Positions 33,001 through 42,556 of a DNA stretch of 64,000 nucleotides are shown in pieces. The notes beneath the pieces were generated by a model. The model saw only the letters and a program-made list of their open reading frames with translations, did not search any database and was not told the DNA's origin. The stretch's first letter is position 1. Each line of letters starts with the position of its first letter. Origin of the DNA: VAXT01 sp963794605 (GTDB lineage: Bacteria; Actinomycetota; Thermoleophilia; Gaiellales; Gaiellaceae). Location of the stretch: positions 186,001-250,000 of the forward strand of contig CAWCEN010000002.1 of assembly GCA_963794605.1 (NCBI GenBank), in the 5' to 3' direction. The position numbers were made by a program, and so were the translations under genes.

Positions 33001-33210
33001 CTAGGGGAAGCGTTCCTGGCGCGACTTCTCTTTGTCCTCCTCGCGCCATTTCGCATCGTAGGCTTCGGCCTCCGCGAACTCCTGCTCCACGCGCGCTTGC
33101 GCGTCGTCATCTTCCAGACGCTCACCTGCAGCCGTCTTGCGACGCGTAGCCACGAAGGCAATTACAACGAGCGGAACAACAACCACCGCGAAGATGATCC
33201 ACGGGATCAT
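33001..33210 (-). CDS. Small single-helix membrane protein
   Basis: 69 aa from ATG at 33210. The first 23 residues are one hydrophobic helix (IPWIIFAVVVVPLVVIAFVA), then RRK and a strongly charged tail with AGERLEDDDAQARVEQEF and KWREEDKEKSRQERF. The form is that of small tail-anchored or N-in membrane proteins. No Shine-Dalgarno is evident. A longer frame upstream lacks protein character. Function unknown. Confidence 0.5.
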   Translation of the reverse strand: MIPWIIFAVVVVPLVVIAFVATRRKTAAGERLEDDDAQARVEQEFAEAEAYDAKWREEDKEKSRQERFP

Positions 33211-33268
33211 GGAGGGCAGCGTACAGCGTTCCCGCCGCCCGGCTCCGCTGACAGCCCGGCTCGCTTGC

Positions 33269-33943
33269 TCACCCGAGCGCGCGCTCGAGGGCGGACCGGT
33301 CGTACGAACCACCGTGTGCCGCGAGGACGTGCTCGACCGGTCGATCGAGAAGCGGGCGCAATCTTTCGGCGACCTCCTCGCGCGTCACGCCTCCGCGGAG
33401 CCACTCGTCCTGGATCCCCAATCCTTGCCCGAAGTCGGCCAGCGTGTCGCCCGAGATGACGGCTCGCTTGCTCTCGACCCAGAGCACGACGTCGTTGTGG
33501 TCGCGCCCCGGGAACACTTCGATCTCGAACGGGAGCTCGTTGCTTCCTAGGTAGAAGTTGCCGTCGCCGCGCTCGCGCAGCCAAACCAGGTCGGGACTGC
33601 CGTCTCCCGCCTGTTCCGCCGTCACACCGAACTTGTCCATCAAGTCCTGCGCAGTGTCCGGCGGAGGTGTGTAGACCGGGATGCCCAGACGCTCGATCAA
33701 GCTCTGCGTGTCGCGCTCGTGCCAGGGCGCGGTCAGGACGATCGCGGTCTCCCGGTCGCGTGCAAGATCCTCGACTTCGCCCGGGACGTCGAGCGGATCG
33801 AAGAGCAGGAGCCGCCTTCCGTCGTCGATCGCGCACGACGACACCGTCTGAGCCCACGGCTCGCTCGCCTCCCACTCCGGGTGCGATGCCTCCCAGTGCC
33901 ACAGTCCGGGCGCCAACTCACGCGTGAGCCGAGAACTCGTCAG
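33269..33943 (-). CDS. Metallo-beta-lactamase-fold-like protein, start uncertain
   Basis: The reading TRELAPGLWHWEASHPEW and then SSCAIDDGRRLLLFDPL resembles small MBL-fold hydrolase relatives, with DHNDVVLWVESKRAVISGDTLADFGQGLGI (GD metal strand, in pieces) and HVLAAHGGSYD (His). The classical HxHxDH is reduced to LTAPWHERDTQSL, so zinc binding is weak or absent. No ATG, GTG or TTG precedes the conserved beginning closely; CTG at 33943 after AGAGGCG is the best guess, while the nearest ATG (34021) would place a basic nonsense stretch in front and collide with the start of the divergent gene. Confidence 0.6.
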   Translation of the reverse strand: MTSSRLTRELAPGLWHWEASHPEWEASEPWAQTVSSCAIDDGRRLLLFDPLDVPGEVEDLARDRETAIVLTAPWHERDTQSLIERLGIPVYTPPPDTAQDLMDKFGVTAEQAGDGSPDLVWLRERGDGNFYLGSNELPFEIEVFPGRDHNDVVLWVESKRAVISGDTLADFGQGLGIQDEWLRGGVTREEVAERLRPLLDRPVEHVLAAHGGSYDRSALERALG

Positions 33944-34019
33944 GTCAACGCCTCTACGGCGACGGCATGGAGCATCTTTATTGAGCCTAGACGATCGACA
34001 CCGGTCATCCTTTCCCCTC

Positions 34020-34979
34020 ATGAGAGCAGTCATCCACGATCGGTACGGCCCTCCGGAGGTGCTGCGCGTCGGCGATGTCGAGCGACCCGTGCCGGAGGAG
34101 GACGAGGTGCTCGTTCGCATCCACGCCTCGACGGTCACCCGCGGTGACGCGATGGGCGTGCGCAGCGTCGAGTACCGGTTCACCCGGCTCTTCACCGGTA
34201 TTCGCCGTCCGAGGCGGACGCACTTCGGCAGCGAGTTCGCCGGCCGCGTCGAAGAGGTCGGAGCGGCCGTGACGGAGCTCCAGGTCGGCGACGACGTGTT
34301 CGGCGTCGAAGCGGGCGCCAATGCGGAGTACGTGACGGTGGATGAGAGCGGAGTGATCGCCCCCAGGCCAACGGGTCTGAGCTACGAGGAGGCGGCCGCG
34401 ATCCCGGACGGCTCATTGCTCGCGCTGACCTGCCTGAAGCCGGCGGGCCAACCGAAGGGAAGGCGGTTCCTCGTCTACGGCGCCGCCGGGTCCGTCGGAA
34501 CTGCCGCGGTTCAGCTGCTCGCGCACCACTTCGAAGCCGACGTGACAGCCGTCTGCGATACGCAGGATGTCGAGCTCGTTCGGTCGCTCGGCGCATGGAA
34601 CGTCATCGATCGCTTACGCGAGGACTTCACGAAGAACGGCCAGACGTACGACGCGATCTTCGACGCGGTCGGCAAGCACTCGTTCCGCCGCTGCCGACGC
34701 TCCCTGAACCCGGACGGGGTCTACGTCACGATGGACCTGGGGTTCATGTACCACGTGCCGCTCGCCGCTCTCGTCACACGATTCGTCGGGAGCAGACGCG
34801 CGAAGCTCGGGATCGGCCGCTATACGAAAGAGGACCTCCTCCTAGTCAAAGAGCTCGTCGAGGCGGGCAAATACCGGCCGGTCATCGACAGGAGGTACGC
34901 ACTCGACGATGTCGTCGAGGCCGCCCGCTACGTCGAGTCCGGGCGGAAGACGGGCAATGTCGTGCTGTTCATTAGTTAA
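34020..34979 (+). CDS. NAD(P)-dependent MDR (quinone oxidoreductase-like)
   Basis: 319 aa. The N-terminal GroES-like domain begins MRAVIHDRYGPPEVLRVGDVERP, and the Rossmann domain has FLVYGAAGSVGTAAVQLLAHHF with the GxxGxxG turn. No structural zinc cysteines are present, so it belongs to the zinc-free quinone oxidoreductase/enoyl reductase type. It probably reduces a quinone, enone or other electrophile with NADPH. ATG at 34020. The neighbour on the other side is the MBL-like gene, head to head. Confidence 0.88.
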   Translation: MRAVIHDRYGPPEVLRVGDVERPVPEEDEVLVRIHASTVTRGDAMGVRSVEYRFTRLFTGIRRPRRTHFGSEFAGRVEEVGAAVTELQVGDDVFGVEAGANAEYVTVDESGVIAPRPTGLSYEEAAAIPDGSLLALTCLKPAGQPKGRRFLVYGAAGSVGTAAVQLLAHHFEADVTAVCDTQDVELVRSLGAWNVIDRLREDFTKNGQTYDAIFDAVGKHSFRRCRRSLNPDGVYVTMDLGFMYHVPLAALVTRFVGSRRAKLGIGRYTKEDLLLVKELVEAGKYRPVIDRRYALDDVVEAARYVESGRKTGNVVLFIS

Positions 34980-35308
34980 GGATCACTAGCCAGTCCTCGC
35001 TCTGGCCTTCGAGTGTCGCAGATTCCGTGCATACTCTGAAGAGCGGGAGGAGGGGACAATTCGGACCACTGTGGACACTTTCGGGGCTCGTATCAGCGCA
35101 CGTAGGCAAACGCTGTCGCCGTCACATCGGCGACGTCGGTCAGGCGCGCGCGATCGAGCCGAGCGGGCAGGAGCCGAGCCGGAGCCAGAGTCAGCGCCTG
35201 CCGACCACGATACTAGGAAGGACATTGCCTCGTCGCGCGGTCGCATGGGTCAACGAACTACGCATGAGGGTCAGCACTCGCAGCAGTGAGCGATTGAAGG
35301 AGGAACGG
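34980..35308. other. Intergenic, no gene seen
   Basis: 329 bases between the MDR gene and the glycosyltransferase remnant. Open frames are short, without family character. A Shine-Dalgarno-like AAGGAGGAAC near 35298 would have served the broken glycosyltransferase. Confidence 0.4.
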
Positions 35309-36474
35309 CGGATTTGCGTTATCCGCCAATCCGCCTATCCGCAGGATCCTCGGGTCCGACAGAGGTAGAAGCACTGGTCGAGAGCGGGTACAGCGTGGAC
35401 GTCCTCTGTGCGGTCGCGCTGAGGATCCAGCACGTGAACGCCGACGGACCTCGACGTTCGCCGACTAACGCTCGCGCACCGACGCAGCAGCCCCGTCCGG
35501 TACATCTTCCAGTCCAGCACTTTCTTCTTGTGGGCGTTCGCGCAAGCGTCCCGTCTCCACATCAGGCGAAAGTACGACGTCGTACAGGTCAACACGCTGC
35601 CGGACGCGCTGGTGTTCGCCACGGCAATTCCGAAGCTTCTCGGTGCCCGCGTAATCCTCGATATGCACGAGCTCATGCCCGAGCTCTACGCTTCGAAGTT
35701 CGGGGAGGACCGCCTTGGTGTGCGGCTCATGGCGTTCGTTGAGCGCATGAGTACGTCGTTCGCGGACCGGGTTGTCACGGTCAGCAAACCGACATGGCAA
35801 GTCCTTGTTGACCGAGGCATTCCGCCTTCGAAGCTTGAGATAGTTATGAACAGCGCGGACGAGCGGATCTTTTCGTCCGATGACCCGCCAGACATGACTC
35901 GCTCCCCGAATCAAGGGCTGACGCTCGTCAGTCACGGCGTCCTGGTCGAAGGCCCGGCTATCAGACGTCGTGCGCGCCCTCCCGGAGGTCAGAAAGGTTC
36001 ATCCGGACGTACAGCTCTTGATTGTCGGTGAGGGAGAAGATGAGGCGCCGCTCCGGGCACTTATAGGCGAGCTCGACCTCGAAATGCACGTCACCCTCCT
36101 TCGTTCAAGCAGCTCGTGAGGTCGCCCGCATCGTCAAAGCGGCGGATATCGGTGTGACGGCCAATGGAGAGGACGTATTCGCCCAACTGATCGTTCCCAC
36201 GAAGCTCATGGAGTACGTCGCGCTAGGTGTTCCGGCGGTCGTCTCGCGACTGCCGGCGGTTGAACAGTACTTCGACGCGACGATGGTGAACTTCTTTGAA
36301 CCGAATGATCCACAGGACCTTGCGTCCGTCGTCCTCTCAACAGCCGATGACTTGGTGAAGGCGCGGGAAGTGGCTCGACGTACTCGGGAGCAGTTCGTCA
36401 ACGAGTACGGGTGGGCAACGATGAAACGACGTTACGTTCAGCTGGTCGAAGAGCTCGCGGCCGAACGCCAGTAG
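35309..36474 (+). pseudogene. GT4-family glycosyltransferase, multiple frameshifts
   Basis: Pieces in three frames line up into one GT4 enzyme: RICVIRQSAYPQDPRVRQ, EVEALVESGYSVDVLC, then RRLTLAHRRSSPVRYIFQ, WAFAQASRLHIRRKYDVVQV, ILDMHELMPELYAS, VTVSKPTWQVLVDRGIP, VHPDVQLLIVGEGEDEAPL, and the C-terminal GEDVFAQLIVPTKLMEYVAL, GVPAVVSRLPAVEQYF. Frameshifts fall near 35365, 35420, 35940 and 36110. The start codon is also lost, since a CGG stands where the ATG would be. This is a decayed exopolysaccharide glycosyltransferase. Many separate indels argue against a single sequencing error. Confidence 0.8.
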
Positions 36475-36534
36475 TCCCCGGGGCACAGATGGACAGCAGG
36501 GTGCCTGGAGACAATCGCCTCCGCTCTCCTCGCT

Positions 36535-37878
36535 CTACGGGGGTGGCTTGAGCATGGCGAATGGTCCTTCATCACCCTTCTCGATGACCCCGTAAGAGAG
36601 GTTCTCGGCCGGAGCGCCGGCATCACGTTGACGCCACCAATCGACGAGCTCGCGCGGGAGTGGCTTCCAGAGTTGCGGCCTGTCCGCCACGGCATCGAGG
36701 AGCTCGGCATAGAACGCACGGTTGTCGCGATCGCCGAGGTAGCCGGGATCCGGATGGCTGAGGCAGTGGATGAGACCGTGGTGCCGCTCGATCGCTTCCA
36801 CCTGCCCGAGCCAGTCTGCAGCCGACTTCCTCTGGAGCACCGTGAACAGCGTGTGGTCCTGCGGAAGCGTGTACGGCACCTCGACGACGTCGTCGATGAA
36901 GTACGGCCAAAGGGTGCAGCATCCTCCTGGCTTCGGCTCGAGCGGATCGGAATGTGGCACCGAGCAGTCGTAGCTCAACGGCAGCTCGCCCAGCCACTCG
37001 TGGACGCGGTGCGTCGAAGGGGAGCGGAAGCCCTGCGCTTCGAAGGAACGCGCAGCGTCGTCGATTGCGGGCAACTGGCTCTGGAAGGCGTCGTGGGTGG
37101 TGAACAGAGAGTTGTCGTGGCGAAGCCCGTGGAGGCCGATCTCGAAACCACGGCCCCTCAGCTCGCGCAGCACGCCCTCGTCGACCGGATACCACGACGC
37201 GACGACGTTGAACGACGAACGAAGGCCGCGCTCCTCCTCGAGGTCTGCGATCTCGAGTGCGAGCCGGAGCCCCTCGGCGCTTTCGACGTCGTGGGTGAGG
37301 ATGGCGGCTGCCTGGAAGTTGCCCGGCCAAAACCAGCGGAAGGCAAGTGTCTCGGCGCCTGCTGCGAGGAGGAGGCAGAACGCATAGAACCGGACGAGGT
37401 GCACAACGCTCTCGTCCAACGGCCAGGCCGGAAACTCGGGAAGGCCGAGCCGCTTTGTGTAGATGCGCCTCGCCGCGATTTGCAGCCTGCGGGGGATCAG
37501 AGGCTTCGCAGCGTAGTAGGCGCGGAGCTTCCAGTTCGGGAGGGAACGTGAGGGAACGCCGTGTTGCCAGTCCTCGCTCACGTAGTTCCGATAGGCCTCG
37601 TCGAGGTCGAAAGGGATCCAAGGGGCGCCGTGTCCGCCATCGAGCACGGCTGCGACAGTGGCCCCGGTGGGAAGGACGAAGCGCTCGATGTCCTCGCCCG
37701 CCGGCGCCCCTGTCAGCCGTGGACGCGTGTAGATGCGCCACTCATCCGCTGTCAGCCACGACGGTGACGCGTCGCCTGGGGAACTGTCGAGGGCGACCTC
37801 GCCCTCCGGTGCGAGGAGTCGGGCGAGTTGAGACCTCCGGGGAAGCGTTCCGCTGGTTTCGATCGAAGTGCCCTCCAA
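36535..37878 (-). CDS. Polysaccharide deacetylase-like protein
   Basis: 447 aa. The NodB-like fold is shown by ILTHDVESAEGLRLALEIAD (the THD motif with the catalytic Asp and metal Asp), SSFNVVASWYPV, FEIGLHGLRHDNSLF (the HxxxH metal motif) and FRSPSTHRVHEW. The N-terminal 200 residues are an extra domain with ERFVLPTGATVAAVLDGG and RIYTRPRLTG. No signal peptide is visible, so it is likely cytosolic. Proteins of this type stand in exopolysaccharide clusters. Start ATG at 37878. Confidence 0.82.
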   Translation of the reverse strand: MEGTSIETSGTLPRRSQLARLLAPEGEVALDSSPGDASPSWLTADEWRIYTRPRLTGAPAGEDIERFVLPTGATVAAVLDGGHGAPWIPFDLDEAYRNYVSEDWQHGVPSRSLPNWKLRAYYAAKPLIPRRLQIAARRIYTKRLGLPEFPAWPLDESVVHLVRFYAFCLLLAAGAETLAFRWFWPGNFQAAAILTHDVESAEGLRLALEIADLEEERGLRSSFNVVASWYPVDEGVLRELRGRGFEIGLHGLRHDNSLFTTHDAFQSQLPAIDDAARSFEAQGFRSPSTHRVHEWLGELPLSYDCSVPHSDPLEPKPGGCCTLWPYFIDDVVEVPYTLPQDHTLFTVLQRKSAADWLGQVEAIERHHGLIHCLSHPDPGYLGDRDNRAFYAELLDAVADRPQLWKPLPRELVDWWRQRDAGAPAENLSYGVIEKGDEGPFAMLKPPP

Positions 37879-37982
37879 CGATTCATACGAGACGCGGCGG
37901 AGCCCGGATGAGTCCGCTGGGCGTTCAGTACGCCGCAGTATCGAGAGCTTAACCTCGGCCTGAGACTCGGGAAGGGCGTGGA

Positions 37983-38507
37983 AAAAGTTTCTAGAATGCT
38001 GACCGCTGGTGGCGTGTCATCGACGGGTGGTGGCGGCGGCGGTGGTGGCGGCGGTGGTGGTGGTGCTGGCGGCGGTGGCGGCCCCGGCGGTGGCGGCGGC
38101 GGCGGTGGCGGCGGCTGGCCCATGACCTCGCCCACCGTCTTGACCACGGTGTTTGGCGCTCGTGGCCCGAGCCAGTCGAGGAAGGCCGTGAACTGGCTGA
38201 GAGAGATTCCCTGGTTGGTGCCGATGTCGTGAAAGACGAACTCCACCCATCCGCCGCCGTTCTGCTCTGCCTGTGTCACGTAGCTCTGCATTGTCGCCAG
38301 CGATGTCCTGTTTGTGATGTCGTCAGGCGTCCGCGTCGCGTACGCATCGAGCGGCGGGATCGTCTCGGCGAAGGGGCAGCCGGAGCATGCGGTGCCACCC
38401 ACAGTGCGCCCTGACGTGTAGCCGCAGTCCCTCCCAGTTCCCCAGGTCAGAGTCTCGGAACCGATTATGACAGGAAGACATAGTTTTTTATAGGTCTAGA
38501 CACTTTT
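37983..38507. repeat. 13-bp inverted repeats bounding a 0.5-kb segment
   Basis: AAAAGTTTCTAGA at 37983-37995 and its near inverse TCTAGACACTTTT at 38495-38507 match in 12 of 13 bases. Between them lies a deacetylase fragment in the minus orientation. The downstream Ig-like fragment, in the plus orientation, would continue it if the segment were turned round. Confidence 0.6.
37997..38465 (-). pseudogene. Polysaccharide deacetylase C-terminal fragment with polyproline linker
   Basis: DCGYTSGRTVGG, CPFAETIPPLDAYATRT, AEQNGGGWVEFVFHDIG and FLDWLGPRAPNTVVKTVGEV parallel the deacetylase domain end of the gene at 40326-42521 (CAESIPPVDPYTTR, AERNGGGWVMLLFHGL, FLTWLQPRAANGTVVKTV). It then runs into a long polyproline stretch and VDDTPPAVSI, where the natural reading ends at the inverted repeat. 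The N-terminal half, including the catalytic Asp, is gone. Confidence 0.7.
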
Positions 38508-38512
38508 GGTAC

Positions 38513-38770
38513 ACGGAGCCTGCCGAGGGGGCAATCATTTCGTCGGGCAATGTGAACGTCGCTGCAGGCGCAACCGACGCCGCCTCGGGGGTCCGCCAAG
38601 TCGAGTTCTATGTCGACGGAACGGCCATTGGGACCGACACTTCTACGCCTTACCGCGTCCGGTGGCGGGCCCGGAACTCGGGTAGTGGGCAACACGTGCT
38701 CACGGCCGTCGCGACCGACGTAGCGGGAAACTCGGCGACGTCTCCGCCGGTGACGGTCACGGTCAGATAG
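38513..38770 (+). pseudogene. Ig-like domain C-terminal fragment
   Basis: TEPAEGAIISSGNVNVAAGA, TDAASGVRQVEFYVDGTAIG, HVLTAVATDVAGNSATSPPV and TVTVR form one bacterial Ig-like domain with a stop at 38768-38770. No start codon, Shine-Dalgarno or signal lies before it. The text VDDTPPAVSI on the other strand is what usually precedes such a domain, so this is the severed 3' end of the deacetylase gene described at 37997-38465. Confidence 0.65.
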
Positions 38771-38822
38771 GTCGGCACGGGCTTCCCCGCAAGCGCCCGG
38801 GAAACCCGTTTACAATCCCGCG

Positions 38823-40100
38823 ATGCCCAAGCGCTGGGCCACCGTCGTCGCGGCCTTTGTCGGCCTCGTCGCTCTCACGTTTGCTGCAACGGCCGGTACG
38901 AGTGACCTTCGGCCGAAGCGTCCGCGGAACCTCTCCAAACCACAGATCGCCGGGTTGGCGATGACCGCCCAGGTCCTCACCGCGTACCGCGGGAGCTGGA
39001 CGGGGAGCCCGACCAGGTATCGGTACGTATGGCAGCGTTGCAACCAGGCGGGCCGGTCGTGCCGAAAGGCGGGGAGAACGCGTTCGACATTTCGGGTCTC
39101 GGCCCGAGACGTCGGTCGCCGGATCCGCGTCGTCGTCACCGCGTCGAATCGAGGCGGCTCCAGATCCGCTCATTCGCGGGCAACCACGTCCGTGACGCGA
39201 ACCGCTGCGCCGACGAAGCTGCCGCCTCCGGCCGGCGGCTACTTCGACCTCCAACCCGTGGGCACTTGGTCGCGCCTGCCGAGCGGGCCCGCCTGCGCCG
39301 GGCTCCTTCACCGCTCGACCTGGGAGCCGCGCCGAGACAACACGAAACGGAACCACATCGTTCCCAATGCGAGCGCCGTTCACAGAGCATTCGCCGAGCG
39401 CCCCGTGGCGGGCGGCGACAGCTACGACAAGCGCTGGGACCGATGGCTCCTGCCACGGGTCGACGGCCAATTCACGGGCACGACCGACGAGATCTTCCAG
39501 TGGGGAGCCTGCAAATGGGGGCTGTCCGACAACATCCTGCGCGCGATCGCCGACCAAGAGTCGACGTGGTACCAGTACGAGACGTATCCGTCGGGTCGCT
39601 GCGTCAAGTTCTACAGCTGTGGCGACTTCTTCGGTTCGTCGAGCGCTGCCAGCATCGTCTTCTGCAACGCCATTGCCCGCTACGGCTACGACTATCAGCG
39701 CGACTACGGGAGCGGGCTGTGCCCTCAGACGTTCTCGATCGTAGGGATCAAATCGTGGCAGGCTCCGTCGTGGGGGCAGATGCCGGACAACCAGAACGGG
39801 ACCTTCCCGTTCAGCCGCAACTCGACCGCCTTCGCCGTCGACTACATCGGCTCCTACCTTCGCGGCTGCTACGAGGGGTGGGAGCACTGGCTCCGTAGCG
39901 TCGGCAACTACGCGGCCGGCGACATCTTGGGCTGCGTCGGGTCCTGGTTCTCAGGCGACTGGCACGACAGCGGGGCCGAAAACTACTTGTCGCGCGTCCG
40001 GTCCAGCCTGACACGTCACGTCTGGCTCCAATCGGACTGGCCGAGCAATCGCCCGGATTGCAGCTCGCAGTACGGCTGCCCCGGGCCGGACGGCCTGTAG
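38823..40100 (+). CDS. Secreted protein with Ig-like and lysozyme-like C-terminal domain
   Basis: 425 aa. Signal peptide MPKRWATVVAAFVGLVALTF and following Ala. Residues about 40-130 are an Ig-like unit with GSWTGSPTRYRYVWQRCNQAG and FRVSARDVGRRIRVVVTASN. Residues 140-425 are shared with the paralogue at 42616-44010: GLLHRSTWEPRRDN, WLLPRVDGQFTGTTDEIFQW, IADQESTWYQYETYPSG, CGDFFGSSSAAS, KSWQAPSWGQMPDNQNGTFP. The Glu in DQESTW stands where lysozyme/transglycosylase folds place the catalytic acid, so cell-wall cleavage is plausible but unproven. Several Cys pairs suit an exported protein. Confidence 0.7.
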   Translation: MPKRWATVVAAFVGLVALTFAATAGTSDLRPKRPRNLSKPQIAGLAMTAQVLTAYRGSWTGSPTRYRYVWQRCNQAGRSCRKAGRTRSTFRVSARDVGRRIRVVVTASNRGGSRSAHSRATTSVTRTAAPTKLPPPAGGYFDLQPVGTWSRLPSGPACAGLLHRSTWEPRRDNTKRNHIVPNASAVHRAFAERPVAGGDSYDKRWDRWLLPRVDGQFTGTTDEIFQWGACKWGLSDNILRAIADQESTWYQYETYPSGRCVKFYSCGDFFGSSSAASIVFCNAIARYGYDYQRDYGSGLCPQTFSIVGIKSWQAPSWGQMPDNQNGTFPFSRNSTAFAVDYIGSYLRGCYEGWEHWLRSVGNYAAGDILGCVGSWFSGDWHDSGAENYLSRVRSSLTRHVWLQSDWPSNRPDCSSQYGCPGPDGL

Positions 40101-40325
40101 CTCCGCCCGCCGAAAAACTTGGCTGATCCCTAAGCCCAAGCTTGGGCGATCTCGGCCACAGAGGCTCTTTATTCCGACTTGAAAGCCTCCTTCTTCCTCC
40201 TACCCTCTTGGCGCTCCGTGCCCCCGCAAAAAGGCTAGGAAATCGCTGAAAACTCCAATTTCTGTTCATACTTGTTCCAGGGCAAAATCGGCCTGTCAAG
40301 GGCTGCAACGGGGGAAGAGGGTGCC
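40101..40325. other. Intergenic leader of the deacetylase gene
   Basis: 225 bases with no gene. A palindrome GCCCAAGCTTGGGC lies at 40134-40147 and a GAGGCT/AGCCTC stem further on. The A/T-rich part (GAAAACTCCAATTTCTGTTCAT) near 40250 is unusual for the region and may hold a promoter. Confidence 0.35.
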
Positions 40326-42521
40326 ATGTTCGACAAGAGCGTGAAGCGCGACCGAAGCATCACGGATCATCAACACAGAACGGCCGTCGGAGGGACACTT
40401 CGAGCGGCATCAACGTCAATCGTCCGGCGACGAGGAATCCGCCGCAGCGCAGCTCTGGCGACTTTTCTCGCCGTGCTCGTGGTCACGTTGTTTCCGTCGG
40501 CGGCCGTATCCGGCATCGTCATCACGACTCTCACGCCGACCGCTGACACATACGTGAACCAGGCCACGCCGACGACCAATTACGGGGCGTCGCCCGACTT
40601 GAAGGCCGGCACCACACCGATCATGCGCAGCTATCTGAAATTCGTCATACCGCCCCTCTCCGGGCCGGTGACCAGCGCAACGCTCCGTCTCTATGCCACC
40701 ACGAGCTCTGCAACGGGATTCGAAGTCCGTTCAGCTGGCAATGGCTGGAACGAATTGACGATGACGTACGCGTCGGGTCAACCGAGCCGCGGGTCTGGGA
40801 TCACGGCCATCTCCGGTCCGGTTACCGCCGGAAACTGGGTTTCACTCAACGTGACATCTCTCGTGAGCAGCAATTCGACAAAGTCATTTGCGCTCACCGG
40901 CCTGGCCGTGCCCGCCGTCGGACTTGCGAGCCGCGAGTCCGGGAACCAGCCAGAGCTTGTCGTCAACGTGAACGACACCGCGGCGCCGGCCGTGACGCTG
41001 ACAACTCCGGGGGCCAACGCGCGAACCGGGGCGCTGCCCAGGTTCGCCGGCAAGGCAGGCAACGCCCCTGGCGACTCCCAGACCGTGACCGTGAAGGTCT
41101 ACGCCGGCTCGACCCCCACCGGAAACGTGGTGCGGGAAGTGGCCGCGACTCGTTCGGGCACCAACTGGTCGGTGACGATGCCGGAGGGCAGCGAGCTCCC
41201 CAACGGCACATATACCGCGCGGGCCGAGCAGCGGGACGCGGCCGAGAACACCGGCATCAGTTCGCCTAGGACCTTCAGGGTCATACCGGTGATCGTGTCG
41301 CTGATGTTCGACGACGGGACCGAGAACCAGTACCAGGCGAGAGCGATGTTGGCCGCTCACGGAGGCATGGACGCGACGTTCTTCGTGAACAGCTCCGTAA
41401 TCGGCAACAACCCGTTCTACATGACGTGGGAACAGTTGCACGACCTCTACGCAGACGGGAGTGAGATCGGGGGCCACACCATGAACCACGCCGATCTGAC
41501 CGCCTCGGACCCGGACGAGGCAGCCCGTCAGGTCTGTTACGACCGGAGCAACATCCTGGCCCACGGGTTCCCCGTGACGGACTTCGCGTACCCGTTCGGC
41601 GGTTTCAACGCGAACACCGCGGCGCTGATCCAGGCCTGCGGCTACAACTCGGCTCGAGGAACCGAATCGTTCCAGGGCCTCTGCGCGCCCCTATGTGCCG
41701 AGTCCATTCCGCCGGTCGACCCGTACACGACCCGCGTGGCGGGGTTTGGGCCCGACGGGCTCACGAACCTCCAGAACCGCGTCACAGATGCAGAGAGAAA
41801 CGGCGGCGGCTGGGTTATGTTGCTGTTCCACGGTCTCTGCACCAACTGCGGCGTCAACGGGACAGCCCCGACGACCTTCAATTCGTTCTTGACCTGGCTG
41901 CAGCCGCGCGCGGCGAACGGGACCGTCGTCAAGACCGTCCAGCAGGTGATCGGTGGACCAGAGCAGCCGTCCGTCGCCGGGCCGCTCTTGCCGCCCGCGC
42001 CGAATGCGACGAACGTCATCACGAACTCGAGCATCGAGCAGGACTCCGACAACGACGGCACTCCCGACTGCTACCGGATGAACTCGTGGGGGAACCACAC
42101 GGCCACGTGGACGCACACGACAGACGCACACACTGGCGCGTTTGCAGAGCGCATCGACTCGACCAACTACGTGGACGGCGCCGACATCCTGCAGACGAGG
42201 GACGATCTGGGCTACTGCACGCCTACGGTGATCCCCGGCCACCAGTACACGATCAGCACCTGGTACAAGTCCACGGCGCCGGTCCGATACTCGGCGAATA
42301 CTCGCGACGATGTGTTCTCGAGCCCATACCCGTTCTGGACGGAGAGCACATCACTCGGCGATCCACCCTTCCCGGCGAGCTCCGACTGGGCTCAGGCCAC
42401 ATGGACCACGCCGCCCGTAGCCGCCGGAGTCAGCGGCATGCTGTTCGGGCTCATGCTGACCAGTGGGGGTTCGCTCACTGTCGACGATGTCTCGATCGTC
42501 GACGCGAACCCGTCGCCGTGA
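40326..42521 (+). CDS. Secreted multidomain polysaccharide deacetylase
   Basis: 731 aa from ATG at 40326, preceded by GGGGGAAGAGGG. An N-terminal basic region and signal-like helix (ALATFLAVLVVTLFPSAAVS) comes first, then a CBM96/DNRLRE-type domain (TPTADTYVNQATPTTNYG, RSYLKFVIPPLSGPVTSATL), an Ig-like unit (PAVTLTTPGANAR, GTYTARAEQRDAAEN), the NodB deacetylase (SLMFDDGTENQYQARAML with the Asp-Asp motif, EIGGHTMNHADLT with HxxxH, DFAYPFGGFN, MLLFHGLC), and a C-terminal carbohydrate-binding-like beta-domain. It removes acetyl or related groups from an extracellular polymer. It lies between the two paralogous secreted proteins. Confidence 0.88.
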   Translation: MFDKSVKRDRSITDHQHRTAVGGTLRAASTSIVRRRGIRRSAALATFLAVLVVTLFPSAAVSGIVITTLTPTADTYVNQATPTTNYGASPDLKAGTTPIMRSYLKFVIPPLSGPVTSATLRLYATTSSATGFEVRSAGNGWNELTMTYASGQPSRGSGITAISGPVTAGNWVSLNVTSLVSSNSTKSFALTGLAVPAVGLASRESGNQPELVVNVNDTAAPAVTLTTPGANARTGALPRFAGKAGNAPGDSQTVTVKVYAGSTPTGNVVREVAATRSGTNWSVTMPEGSELPNGTYTARAEQRDAAENTGISSPRTFRVIPVIVSLMFDDGTENQYQARAMLAAHGGMDATFFVNSSVIGNNPFYMTWEQLHDLYADGSEIGGHTMNHADLTASDPDEAARQVCYDRSNILAHGFPVTDFAYPFGGFNANTAALIQACGYNSARGTESFQGLCAPLCAESIPPVDPYTTRVAGFGPDGLTNLQNRVTDAERNGGGWVMLLFHGLCTNCGVNGTAPTTFNSFLTWLQPRAANGTVVKTVQQVIGGPEQPSVAGPLLPPAPNATNVITNSSIEQDSDNDGTPDCYRMNSWGNHTATWTHTTDAHTGAFAERIDSTNYVDGADILQTRDDLGYCTPTVIPGHQYTISTWYKSTAPVRYSANTRDDVFSSPYPFWTESTSLGDPPFPASSDWAQATWTTPPVAAGVSGMLFGLMLTSGGSLTVDDVSIVDANPSP

Positions 42522-42556
42522 TCTCGATCGAGAGCTGAATCAGACCTCGCAACGCG

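Noticed and set aside
33001..33312. Longer start for the small membrane protein at 33312
   Set aside because: The extra 34 residues are Ser/Gly/Arg-rich without character and precede a natural start just before the membrane helix.
40101..40325. Cyclic-di-GMP (GEMM) or similar riboswitch upstream of the deacetylase
   Set aside because: Some pieces resemble the motif (AAAGCCTCC), but the conserved core and the tetraloop receptor are not present in order.
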